Assembly (NCBI RefSeq): GCF_963678635.1
Contig: NC_087068.1
Location: 37,085,436-37,149,435, forward strand
Source: Symsagittifera roscoffensis
Taxonomy: Eukaryota > Xenacoelomorpha > Acoela > Convolutidae
Direction: 5' to 3'
Length of the DNA stretch: 64,000 nucleotides
Part shown: positions 50,901-62,900 of the stretch, piece by piece
How the letters are laid out: every line of letters begins with the position of its first letter
Position numbering within the stretch: position 1 is the first letter of the stretch
Made by a program: the position numbers and the translations under genes
The notes under the pieces: model-generated
Databases searched by the model: none
What the model was told of the DNA's origin: nothing
The model's input: the letters and a program-made list of their open reading frames with translations, nothing else

Positions 50901-53900
50901 TCTGTGAAAACTGAAAGCAATCACGTGTGTAACGCCTGGGTGATGATAGCTACCAAAATGATGATAGGACCAGAAATGAAAAGTTGGCGTTTGAAACTTA
51001 TAGTTAAGTAGAAGTATTCAAGGACAGTTTCATGAACTCGATAGCTTATTTTGAAAATTGACGGACTTAACAAAAACATTCACAACTGGTTAAACATGTC
51101 GAAATTCATTTGGGTCAAAAACCCTCGATCCACTGTGACTGCTCAGTTTGAGATTTTGTTGCTTTAAATGAAATCATTTTCATTATACTAACTGTCGCCA
51201 TTTCAGGATAGTGAAAATACAAGCTTGGATGTTGAGAAAGTAAGTCGCATTGGATCTACTGCTCTTTTCCCAGCCCATAAAACGGTTTCTTGTGCCATTT
51301 AAAAAAATCACCGCAAACCTTAAAAAAATACTAGCCATGTTTTGTCTGAAGTAACAAATGTATTAGCCTTTTTGAACTGCGGTGCAAACTTTATAAGAAA
51401 TGGGCGTCTGTTTCTGTGGGTATTTGGTTATTTTCTGCAACTACAATTCGACCTGGCTGGCTCCAATGATGGTATCATTCATGGGAATAGAAAAGCTCCA
51501 TGGAATAGAGATGTAGATCTAGTGTATCTATGAACAAGACAAGACCTTCTTTTGGTCTGGATGTCTTCTGTTTTACCTGGACTGACTTTGAGTTTTACCT
51601 CTCAAGCTAATAAACGTGACTGGATATAGCTTACAATTTTTAAAGCTAACGCTGCTTTGAGTGAATCAAATCAAGTATTTGAATATAGTGGTAATACTCT
51701 GACTAACAGTTAAATCTAATTCGAGTTTGTTTGATATCGGTTTATAGGTGGGACTCTGAAAAAATTTGATTCAACAGCTCAATGTCCCGGCTCATAATCA
51801 GTCCCTGGATAGACAAGCAGAAATTGCTCTTATAATGCGTTCAGCTTCCACTGACCTTAAAGTGTGGATTTTTTTGACTGACTGAAAACTTGAGCCACAA
51901 TTTTTTCCTGAAATCTTTCGAATTAAAATAAATAATTTTAATTCAACGTTATGATTTTCATCACTTTGTTAATGTGATACTTCAAATGCTTTCAAACACT
52001 TTGTTGTGACCTTAATGTTGGCGAAATTGGAGTTGTTTAATGAAATAACTGATGACAATTGTACGTGTTAATTGTAGAAGTCGAGTAGTGAACAGTTGTC
52101 TTCGTCTGACGAGAACGTTATGAGTGTGCTGGAGATCCACCATATTAGACATGCGGCCGCCATATTCGACCAGACTCAGATATTTGCCCATTTTTCACAG
52201 GACCAGTACCTGGAACTGCTCAAACTTATCAAGGTTCGCTATATGATCAGCAGTTCTTCACGTGAAATTAGCTGAAAATTAGTATCAACTTCACAGACAA
52301 GTTTTCTTAAGATTAGCCTGCTATTTTCATACCTTTGTTCAGACTTAGGCGAGAGTGGTGTCTTAAATTTGAGCCCAATTGGAAGTTTTCTGACCTTTCG
52401 ATGGGAGAGAAGAAGCTACTAGCGAGCAGCATTAATTTGATCCTTACTGGCGCGGTCGCTTCGCGATATTATGTATAGTTTATATACTTCTCCAAGATTA
52501 TCCGCAGCGGAATTGGACGTATGAATTTGATGCATAAGCTCAAGTTTGGGGAAGATGTCAATTGTTTGTTTGTGTTAAGGAACTCATCCTAGCCACTGAC
52601 ATGGCTTTTCAAGGCAGGTACATGGAGAAACTGAAGCGGCTGAACAAAGAGTACAACTCTCTGGAGACAGACGAAGAGAGAAGCGCCTTCTTCAAAGTGG
52701 AAGACACTAGGCGATTCTACTTACAGGCGAGTTGACATGGTTCATCTAAATTGTGGTGAATTGCCATATCAGAATTATCTAGAGATTCCGGCAGGAATTG
52801 ATGTATAAACTATGTTGCAGGTCGCTTTTCTTTCGTATCAATAATAAATTCAGAATGTTTTAAAAGTTACTCAGGTTGTTAATAGGGTATGAATGGAAAT
52901 TTAGTTTGAGCAAAATTTATTTCAGATTTTGATTCGTTAGGATCAGTTATCACGTAACGAAGTGTGCAATTTATTAACATGACCAAACCAGTTTTTTTCT
53001 CTCAAAAGCGAAGTGAGAGGTTCAATGTTAAGGCACGGTTGAATGCTCATTTTATGCAGGAATCTCTGCCTTTGGCATGTGGAATTGCACAATGTTTAAA
53101 ATTAACCTTTTCTAACAAACTGATTTGCTTCAGGTCTCTCTAAAGTGTGCTGACATCTGCAACACATGTCGTCCCTGGGAGGTCAGTCAGAAGTGGTCTC
53201 GACGTGTCACCGAAGAGTTCTTCGCACAGGGTGTGTAAAACGTAGAAAAAATATACGAAAGTTATGTAGGCGTCATATTTAACAATATCGAACTCTGACT
53301 TCGTTATTTTGAGACAATGTGTAAATTACCTGAGCACTTTTAATGTGATCGTTTTTAAGACTTTCATACCCACTTTGACCAAAAATGCTAGCTATACAGT
53401 TTTCATATATGGATAAATGCTACTCATTCACTTTCATGTAATTCCATAAGTACAGAAAATAGCATGAAAGGTCTATGATCACCTTTCTGATCCAACAATA
53501 TGATCCAAATCGATTTGTTAATTTTTCCCTCTTTTTTCGGCTTATTTCGAGTAGTTTTAAGTGAAATATAATTTTAAGCTCATTTTTTTTGCAATTTTGA
53601 GTTTTTGTGCTTTTTCTGACTATCGTTCGTCTGTTTATTTTTGCCTACTTTTTGAAGGTTCCTTTTTCTTCTAAGTTGCTGTAACAGCCATGCTTGCGAC
53701 AAAGCCCGGCAGTTTGATTCCAGTCGGGACTTTTTTTCAAACTGAATTTTTTTTGCTAATTTAGATTTTGTCTGTACTTATGTTTACCGGCTTAGTTCCG
53801 GCAGAAAAGACTTTTTGAAAATTTTGCTTCTTTCTAGCATTTCAAATGCTCCCTTTAATAATTGTATGGTGCAGATATTTTTTTCTGGACCTTTTAGACT

Positions 53901-56900
53901 TTTGTTTGCAATGTTAGTGTCAAAAACTTTTTTTTTAGTTTTTGATTTTTCTTTTAATTTTATTCACGGTTATTCATTTTGGTATCGCAAGTGCTGCGAA
54001 GCTCAGCTTGGCCTCTGTGTTGAATTGTATGATTATAGGTTTTGGTCTATGGATATCAATCCGGGTATATATGTTTTTTAGGAAAAGTTAAAATTTGTTC
54101 AGGCTGAAATTTACTTTTTCGCGGTTTTATTTCTGATTTATTTTTAAGTTTAGCTCATTTCTGTTGTTGAAAGGAAGGCAAACTCCACTATCGAACAGCA
54201 AAAGGGGTGAAAGTCACGAAAACGTGATCGGCTTTTAGTTTCGAAAATTTGAATTCAATTTCCCAGCGATGAAATTTTTTTATTTATCGAGTTTTATTAA
54301 ATTGGGTTAATCTATTATCTATTATATATTTAAATGCGGGCTTCACTATCTCGCCATGTTTAAGCTTTTTCAACGTATTATTTTTGCATGTTTAAGCTAT
54401 ATCGTATATTGCAATGGTTAAGAATTTTTTTCGATTTTCCAATTTGATTTTAGTGGTTATTTTACCGATTTTAAATCAAGCAGCCCAATATCAAATTAGG
54501 GAATTAAGGGTTGCGAATTTGGCCTCCAATATTGAACGCCCGAATCATTTTAGTTAACGAGAACGAGATTAGACGATTTTTGAGATTTTTTCAAATTTTT
54601 TTTTAGAAATTTCAAATAACAAAATAATTTGCAAAACTTGAAGTGCCCAACCTTTTAGTTGGGTACTTTCAGAGCAGTATCAAGGATTGCGAATCTTGCC
54701 TCCAAATATGACTGCTCAAATCCTTGTAGTTTTCGAGATATGACGTTTTTTGTCACTTTTTCAAAATTTTCAGAAAATTTTAATAAATTATTTTTCAAAA
54801 TTTGAAATTCGCAACTTTGTAGTTGGGTGCTGTCAGAGTACTCTAAGGAATTACAAATCTTGCCTCCAAATATGATTGTTCAAATCCTTGTAGTTTTCGA
54901 GATATGAGGTTTTTTGTGATTTTTTCAAAAAATTTTCAGAAAACGTATTTTAATTTTTTTCGCAAAATCTGAAATTCCCAACCCTTTTTTTGGGTCCTGT
55001 CAGAGTACTCACAAAGATTGAGAATCTTGCCTCCAAATATGACTGCTCACTTCTTTAGAGTTTTCGAGATATGACGTTTTTTTTCTAATTTTTTCAAAAA
55101 TTTTCAGAAAACTCAAATTATTATTGTTTCTTAAGGATCTGAATTTCCCAACCCCGTAGTTGCGTACTGTCAGAGTACTCTCAAAGATTGCGAATGTTGC
55201 CTCCAAATATGACTGCTCAATTCCTTGTAGTTTTCGAGATATGATGTTTTGTGATTTTTTCAAAAATTTTCAGAAAATTTAAATTATTATTGTTTCTTAA
55301 GGATCTGAAATTCCCAACCCTGTAGTTGCGTACTGTCAGAGTACTCTCAAAGATTGCGAATCTTGCCTCCAAATATGACTGCTCAATTCCTTGTAGTTTT
55401 CGAGATATGACGTTTTGTGATTTTTTCAGAAAATTTCTGAAAATTGAAATTATTATTTTTTAAGAATCTGAAATTCTCAACCCTGTAGTTGGGTCCTGTC
55501 AGAGTACTCTCAAAGATTGCGAATCTTGCCTCCAAATATGACTGCTCAATTCTTTGTAGTTTTCGAGATATGACGTTTTTTGTAATTTTTTCAAAATTTT
55601 CAGAAAACTCAAATTATTATTGTTTCTTAAGGATCTGAAATTCCCAACCCCGTAGTTGCGTACTGTCAGAGTACTCTCAAAGATTGCGAATGTTGCCTCT
55701 GAATATGACTGCTCAATTCCTTGTAGTTTTTGAGATATGATGTTTTGTGATTTTTTCAAAAATTTTCAGAAAATTGAAATTATTATTGTTTCTTAAGGAT
55801 CTGAAATTCCCAACCCTGTAGTTGCGTACTGTCAGAGTACTCTCAAAGATTGCGAATCTTGCCTCCAAATATGACTGCTCAATTCCTTGTAGTTTTCGAG
55901 ATATGACGTTTTGTGATTTTTTCAGAAATTTTCTGAAAATTGAAATTATTATTTTTTAAGAATCTGAAATTCTCAACCCTGTAGTTGGGTCCTGTCAGAG
56001 TACTCTCAAAGATTGCGAATCTTGCCTCCAAATATGACTGCTCAATTCTTTGTAGTTTTCGAGATATTTTTTTTTTGTAATTTTTTCAAAATTTTCAGAA
56101 AACTCAAATTATTATTGTTTCTTAAGGATCTGAAATTCCCAACCCCGTAGTTGCGTACTGTCAGAGTACTCTCAAAGATTGCAAACCTTGCTTCTAATTA
56201 TGACTGCTCAATTCTTAGTAGTTTTCGAGATGTGACGTTTTTTGTGATTTCAAAAGTTTCAGGAAGTTTAACTTAAATATTTTTCAAAATTTGAAACTCC
56301 CAACGCTATAGTTCGGTGTTGTCAGAGTACTCTCAAAGATTGCGAATGTTGCCTCCGAATATGACTGCTCAATTCCTTGTAGTTTTTGAGATATGATGTT
56401 TTGTGATTTTTTCAAAAATTTTCAGAAAATTGAAATTTTTATTGTTTTTTTAAGAATCTGAAATTCTCAACCCTGTAGTTGGGTACTGTCAGAGTATTCT
56501 CAAAGATTGCGAATCTTGCCTCCAAATATGACTGCTCCATTCTTTGTAGTTTTCGAGATGTGACACTTTTCGTGATTTTTTCAAAAATTTTCAGAAAATT
56601 TAAATTATTAGTTTTTAAAGATCTGAAATTCCCAACCATGTAGTTAGATCCTGTCAAAGTACTCTCAAGGATTGCAAACCTTGCTTCTAATTATGACTGC
56701 TCAATTCTTAGTAGTTTTCGAGATGTGACGTTTTTTGTGATTTCAAAAATTTCAGGAAGTTTAACTTAAATATTTTTCAAAATTTGAAACTCCCAACGCT
56801 ATAGTTCGGTGTTGTCAGGGTACTCTAAAGAGTTGCAAATCTTGTCACATGCGGCTGCTAAACGCGTCTGCTCAAGTGCTTTTAGTTTCCGAGATAAGAC

Positions 56901-59900
56901 GTTTTTTTTAAATTTCTTTTTCAGGAAACTTGGGTTTGAAAAAATTCACAAAATTTCGAATTCCTAACCATACAGTAGGGTGCTCTCAGGGACTCTCAGT
57001 GTTTGCAAATCTGGCCGCCAAATTTCTCCAGAGGCACATTAAGTTTTCGAGATGACGCTTTTAAAATTGGAATTAAAAAGTTCGAAATCACCAACCCTGT
57101 AATTGGGTGCAGTCAGAGCACACTAAAAGTTTGCAGATGTTGTTTCCAATATATGCGGTTTTTAATGAGCTGTCGAAAAATTTCGAAGCACCGGAGGTGC
57201 GTTAAACGCTAGTTTTATTTAAAGAAGTGCCAATCATAAAGTGTTCAAAGAGGTTTGAGGCCATCTTTTTTTCTAGATTATCGAAATAAGTCAGTATTTT
57301 TTTGTTTACTTGCCTTCATTGACTCTGTTCCAACTTTATGTTGGCTATGTTTAATGAACGTTGTTTTCTTTGCTAGGAGACAAAGAACGAGTGCTCTCTC
57401 TACCTATCAATGAAATCAACGATAGATACAGGACTACAATAGAAAAGGTCCAAGTCGGTAAGTAACTTGTTTTTTATCTTAGTTATACGGCATTTTAATG
57501 GTTACTTTATATGATTTGGTCATCATATTTAATTATCTAAAAAACTTGAATTGAACAAAAGCCATTATATCTTTCGTTTTTGTGATGATATTACTTGAGA
57601 AGCTCTGAGAAGGTTGTTTGAGACTAGGAACTTCATTATCTTCCAGGTGGGATGTTGACCTGCGTGGTTTTTTCAGGGTTTCTGAAGTTCGTGGCTAGAC
57701 CTCTCTTCGCTGAATGGGACTCAGTGCACTTGAGCGATCTGAGTAAGTCTCTGTTGCGCAACATAGACAACAACTTACTTCAGTGGTCTAGAGTGCAACA
57801 GCACCAGGAGAAGTTGCAGACCAGATCATGTATCACGAAGTTATCGCCAATGCCCTCTGATACTGCGTCGGCGACCAGCAAGTCATCGGCACAGCCCATC
57901 CTCCCCCCGACACACCACCAACCGGTGCCACACCTCCCACCGATGCCGTCTTCCGAGTCCCTTCACGATCGGCAGTACAAGCCGCACCCACCCGACGGTA
58001 TGATCATAATGAATTAGAAATGAACACGTTTTAGAGGATTTATTATTGTTTTTGAGGGTTTTTAAATTTGTGTTAAAGAGTTTAAATTTGTTTTTTGGGT
58101 TTTTAAATTTGTGTTTAAATTTGGTTTTTAAGTTTGTGTTAAAGGATCTCCATTATTAGACGTTCTCTACTTATCGCGCATTTTTTATGTAATGATTGGC
58201 CTCACATATTTGTCGAATTATGTCCTGAAGCTAACCATTTCAGCAATTATTGCTTAAGAATTTTTTCAGCGACCATAATTTTTTCCAGGAATCAGCGAGA
58301 CAGCCTCGGTTCGACTGGATGTCATCGGAGAAGCGAATGACGAGGAGTCTCCCGAAGATGTTCAGTTAGGCGAATGGGCGCAGCCAAAGCAGAGAAAGCC
58401 GAGCATCCCGTGTGCTTTCGTATCCTTAGACCACTCGGTAGCTATTATCAAAGACAATCTACGCCAGCAAGCAGTCGACACAACAGTGGAGCCGAATGCA
58501 GAGACATCGTCGCCGAGGCATAAAGGTCTCGGCAAGGAGAAAAAAGTGTCCGCTCTTCCGGAGGCGTCGAGAGAAATAGATTCGTCAAATTCACAACCGC
58601 AAGGTACGGATCGAAACGACCACTCGGCAGCTGCGGTAGCGTTTGGATCTCTTCCAATAAACACGACCGGAGAAACTGGCAGTAGAATCGTGGACTTGGA
58701 CGGCGTAGTTGGGGGAGGTGTTTCTAAACATATCGAATCCAGCAGCGATACTATCGAGCTTCCCTCCCCTTCAGCCCAACAAGGCGAAGACGAAGGAAGA
58801 CCTGCCGGTTGCTCAGACGATTATGGTGCACGATCTTCTCCGTCATTCAGTGGTTAGTCAACTTTTCCCCTATTCTGATCCTGATTTCAAATTCGATCGA
58901 TTTGAGTGTCAATGAACACTTATTTAAGTCTTGTAGTTTTTCTTAGGACATTCAAATTTTGTTCACGTTTAATTTTTTGCGATTGACTTTTGATTTCTTT
59001 TTCAGATCAATTCAAATTCGTTCGCTAAAAGGAAGGTAGATTCAATGCTTTTAAATCAATGCTCAAAGCCATCAAACTTCTGTTGGCTAAGAATGTTTCC
59101 GTAGCTGACGAAAATAGCTGACGACATACCACATCAATGGAATAATTAAATTTTCCTGTGCAAAAGATATCATCGATGTCCCGTATGTTGTCACTATAGA
59201 CTTGTCAAAACGAAACGAATGTGAGGCTTGTAGTTTTCGATTGCAATAATATCTGAGATGAATTTGATTTTAGTGTACACACAATTCAAACCCCCTAGAC
59301 CCCAATCGGAGCTGCTCGAGTCAGTTCCGTCCTTATCAGACAAACAGGAGACCCCAAACACCAACCAGATCAACCACTTAGCTCACGTCCAACAACAGCA
59401 AGCACTTGAGCCGACAGATTACGAAGCCGAATTATTAGCTAGACTAAAGTACCATCCGTTCGACGCTTCCACAGTAGCTGAAGTGCAGAAATTAACCCCA
59501 CAGCATAAGCGGCGCATAGAAGAATTGTCCAAGATGGAAAACGTTTCCCGAAAGGTGTCAAAACCACATCATGACCAGACTGCAAGTGTGGTGAAAAGTA
59601 CAGAAGACGGCAAGGTCCAATCGGAGTCGACTAAAACTGTGATAGGGTCGACTGTTTCGACGAGTGACGGGAATGAGGATCTGACTTCCTACGCAAAGTT
59701 GACCAGCCCACCTCCATATCGGTAACTACTGTGCCCATGAGAATTCTTGTGTCTTTTTGTAAAAGCAAATGCTTGTTATAATCCGAGTTCCCTTTTTCAA
59801 CTCAAGATTTTAGGGTCTTATAAAAGGGTGTAAAACAGAAAGGGTAAAGATATGAGTTGTTCAGTGAAATGGGGTGAAGCGCTGTTGTCTCTTCACTGAA

Positions 59901-62900
59901 ATACACACTTCGAGTTTAGGAAAAGCATCATGCTGACAGTGGATAAGAGTCTGGAGAAGTTGCGAGCAGACCACGCGGCCAAGGGAGCCAAAACAGCCAG
60001 GACATCCACTACCTCACAAAGTGCAGCCAACCAATGTGTTAAAGCAACACAGGTACTATTCATAGATTTTGTTGCTGATCGAATTGAGGTAGACGTATGA
60101 AATTGAAGTCATTTAAGCTTGGGTTTACTCCATGTGATTCATTCTATTAGAGGAAAGTCATTTAATTAACTTCGAAAATAAATGGGCAAAATTTGAGACT
60201 TGAAGAAATGTAAATTTTGTTTGATTGCATTGAAATTGTCTACTATATTCTAAAAATGTGTTGAATAAGATAAAGTTGATATAAATGTTTGAAAATGTAT
60301 GATGAAATTTGTTTTAAAATGTATCATGTAATGTTTCTACTCTCACTCGCTCAGGTGACAGTGTACGAGTCAGCGACTCTTCACAGTCCACGACCGACAT
60401 CCACTCACCAACATCAGCAGAAGCAGAAGCAGCCGAATCTGTTCACCCGACTCACGACACCTTCCTCCACCGCCTCCCCCTCTTCTCGCCCTCCTCACCG
60501 CACGATTTCGACTAAATCAGAGAACCTCTTGCCGTCTTCCGACTCGCCACTCCAATTCGAATCAATTACTCCAGGTAATCAGCAGCAATCATTTCCAACT
60601 TAATTGGACAGCAATCTTCCTTTTTTGAACAAATTTTGCAAGCAAATTAGAGCTTTCAGCAGACACGAAATGAAGAGCAACGACTAATTGATTCTTGCAA
60701 GTTGCTTGTCAAACAGGTTTTATTAGAAAGATTAGGAGGTATCATTTTCTGTACACGTTACGAGTTTTGACAGTTAAGATTGAATTGTTTTGCACAGCTC
60801 AACGATCAACACCTGTGTCGTTTTTTAACTTGGTCTAATTTACCAAACTCGAAAATGTTCTTTTGTGTAGCCTCAGTTGTGTGGTCCGTTATAGGTTACT
60901 CCTCTAGTTCCATGGCTTCCCCGGAGATGCCGCGAAGCAAGATCATCCAGTCTCGTAGCAACTTCTTCAAGTCACTCCTGAAATCCTCCGCTCCCGAAAT
61001 GAACCACCTCGGAGGGTCATCCATTCTAACATCATCACACTCGCCCCGCTCGGCCGAAATCGCATCATCATCTTCGCCCTTCAACTTCCCAGAAGGGACC
61101 TCCTTTTCGCCCCTAATTGGTGATAGTTCCATTAGTGGTGGCAGTACAGTGGTATTCAAATCAGCAGGGTCTCCGGCCTCGAAGGACTTGGACGTTTCGG
61201 ACACCGGGCCGTCTAAGCCAAGAAAGGTGAGTAACTTTTTAAATTGAAGTTGACTCATTGTCGAAAAAATGTCAGTCCATTTTCCATGTTTGCCGATAAA
61301 CTATACTAAGTTTGATTAGAGACTAAAGAAATTTAGTAAAAGTTTATTTCTAATAAGATTTTTTCACTAAACACATATCAGCAGTTGATAAATTTGTTGT
61401 AAAAGCATCCAGTAATCTGTGGAAACAGAACAAAACAGAAAAGTTTTTTTTTAATGAAATTTTCGGAAAAAAGTTTTTTTTTGAAAAAATTCGATTTTTT
61501 TTTGCCAAAGTAATTCAAGTGTGAAAGTTTTGCGCTACTTGGACAGCCACAGCGACCGGCATTGGTTTTATGTGGCATTGGCTTTGTGATAATAAATTTT
61601 TTCATCGAAATTTTTTGTTGTTTCACAAAAAATTGTCGGCTAAATATTGTCTGCATTCGTTTTGTCGGCTTAGTTGCCATATTGTCGAATTGTTTTTTAA
61701 AACACTGTTTCCATTATAGTTGCTCTTAGTGTTTTGATCTACCTCTGCTGTTTCTAATTTTACTAACCTTGACCTCATATATAAATATATATATAAATAT
61801 ATTTCACTTTTTTATTCTGCTAAAATGATTTCGGCATATTTTTTATCGGCTTTGTGACCAAACTTTTGAGTCATTTCAACGGAAACATATTTTTATGCTC
61901 ACCTCTGGATCGCACAAAATGCTTAAAATCTCAATAGAAATTATAGTTCTACTTTTTCATGACAACAATATTTTTCCGTTTTTTTTTTAGGTTTCAGCCT
62001 ATATTCTATCGGATTATTGGACTCACATTGCGTCTTTTGACGCGCGAAAAAAGTCTGTGTGCGCGTGTCTGTTTTGAGGGCGAGGGTTGATTTATTAACT
62101 TTTGATGTCTTGTTGATTTTTTTCGCTTAAATGGTTTCTGACAAGGTATTTTCGGCTTTGTTACCGCTTGGTAGATTATTTTCCGATACTTAATTCACAT
62201 TCTATGCTCTTGGCATATTTTTGTTTCAAAACTAGCCTAATTCATTTTGATAGATCTAGTTTTTTTGACTTTTTCTGTTTTTTTTTTCTTGTTCTGTATC
62301 GCAAGTGGTTCGAAGCTCAGCTTAGCCTCTGTGTGGAAATTTCAAAGCTAGTCAGATATCATGAATTTTTTTTAGAAATCTGCTAGATAACAGATACATC
62401 AGTCAATTGATTTAACAGGTTGCCGATATCATTTTTAGATAATGTTCCGGTTGCCAAGCTTCCCGGTAAATAATTGTATGACAATCTTCCATCACTTTCT
62501 TTGAACATCTACTCTGAAATGCTGTTAGATATCTTCGAATCTCTCAAATAACTGCATCATTTGTTGTTCTCTTCAATAGTTATGTTTTGCAAATTTTTTT
62601 CAATTTAGTTTCCTTCCAAATCAACATAACACCATTTTATTTACTGTCAACTAGTTGAAATCATGAATTTTGACTAGAAGTGTATGTGTTTTAAGAAACC
62701 AGGCATCTGAAACTACTGCTTTAGGCGTTGGACCAGGAGTTAGAAGCACTTCAAAATGGACCAGAAATGTTAACAGAAAGTCCGTGTAACATCACATCGA
62801 GCGAGGCTGTGAATTCAGAAGAGGTTTCATCAAGCGCAGCCGTCCGAATACACATAGAAAACGAGGACACGAACCAAGGAAGGCGATTATCGAGAACCTT

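Noticed and set aside
55009-56657. Repeated minus-strand frames of 70-86 codons with similar peptides
   Set aside because: They are produced by the 165-bp satellite units, not by a gene family.
54470-57150. Regularly spaced repeats as a CRISPR array
   Set aside because: Units are contiguous 165-bp satellite monomers without short repeat-spacer structure, in an animal intron.
58362-58664. Minus-strand frame of 100 codons opposite exon 13
   Set aside because: Antisense shadow of a well-supported coding exon.
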